5,260 nt of DNA, taken from positions 1-5,260 of the forward strand of contig JAUWSZ010000246.1 of assembly GCA_030609865.1 (NCBI GenBank), in the 5' to 3' direction. The translations under genes were made by a program, and so were the position numbers. Below, one piece after another: positions 5,203 to 5,260 of the stretch (positions are counted from its first letter, which is position 1; each line of letters begins with the position of its first letter). The DNA comes from a bacterium. GTDB lineage: Bacteria > Desulfobacterota > DSWW01. The notes under the pieces were generated by a model. It had not been told where the DNA came from and made no database searches. It was given only the letters and a program-made list of their open reading frames with translations.

Positions 5203-5260
5203 ATGGATCTGGAAGCGAGCGGCCTTCTCGAGAAGATACACCAGGACGCCCTCACTGTGC
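5203..5260 (+). CDS. N-terminus of a second MttB-superfamily methyltransferase (partial, runs off the window)
   Basis: Nineteen codons are visible and give MDLEASGLLEKIHQDALTV. The segment LLEKIHQDALTV aligns with MLRQVHLDALWI (residues 20-31) of the MttB homolog at 2375-3589, sharing the His and the Asp-Ala-Leu with conservative I/V changes around them. This is the typical opening helix of the superfamily. The start is supported by the purine-rich ribosome site just upstream. Only the amino end is present, so whether this copy carries pyrrolysine, or is complete, cannot be told. It would make the operon a pair of methyltransferase homologs flanking the AsnB-like gene. Confidence 0.65.
   Translation, partial: MDLEASGLLEKIHQDALTV

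Noticed and set aside
5224..5235. 12-base perfect palindrome CTTCTCGAGAAG sharing TTCTCGAGAA with 3602-3611, as an operator
   Set aside because: CTCGAG is common in this coding DNA (Leu-Glu codon pairs), and the copy at 5224 lies inside the next gene encoding LLEK, so a regulatory role is not supported.
1..5260. CRISPR arrays, tRNA/rRNA genes, insertion sequences, attachment sites
   Set aside because: No regularly spaced repeats, clover-leaf genes, transposase motifs or terminal inverted repeats were seen on either strand.

Overview
The window reads as one side of a bacterial catabolic or regulatory locus, with most genes on the + strand and closely spaced. The DNA is GC-rich, uses purine-rich Shine-Dalgarno sequences, and carries genes of the trimethylamine methyltransferase (MttB) superfamily. 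This suggests an anaerobic, methylotrophy-capable bacterium, possibly of the Desulfobacterota or a similar lineage. That placement is inference; no rRNA or marker gene is present.

Layout: (1) 52-1062, an ADP-ribosylglycohydrolase (DraG/ARH-type) enzyme with both metal-binding acidic motifs intact. (2) 1158-1694, a MarR-family regulator. (3) 1695-1875, a regulatory gap with a good sigma70-type promoter, a palindromic operator candidate, and copies of a 10-base element also found upstream of the first MarR gene. (4) 1876/1912-2352, a second MarR regulator that is about 74% identical to the first over 142 aligned residues (hand count). Its best-placed ATG is followed three codons later by an in-frame amber codon. 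(5) 2375-3589, an MttB-superfamily methyltransferase without an internal amber codon. (6) 3629-5107, an asparagine-synthetase-like protein whose synthetase domain is intact but whose glutaminase domain has lost the catalytic Cys2. (7) 5203-end, the first 19 codons of what looks like a second MttB-superfamily protein.

Genes 4-7 look like one transcription unit: the gaps are 22, 39 and 95 bases, each start has a strong ribosome binding site except that of the second MarR gene, and no convincing terminator is seen. The simplest reading is a MarR-controlled operon for corrinoid-dependent demethylation of a (probably quaternary) amine. It would be joined to an ATP-dependent amide- or lactam-forming enzyme that no longer uses glutamine. 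The substrate, the corrinoid partner and the role of the ADP-ribosyl hydrolase cannot be read from this window.

The points most worth following are the amber codon at the head of the second MarR gene, the Cys-less asparagine-synthetase homolog sitting between two MttB homologs, and the shared element around the two MarR genes.
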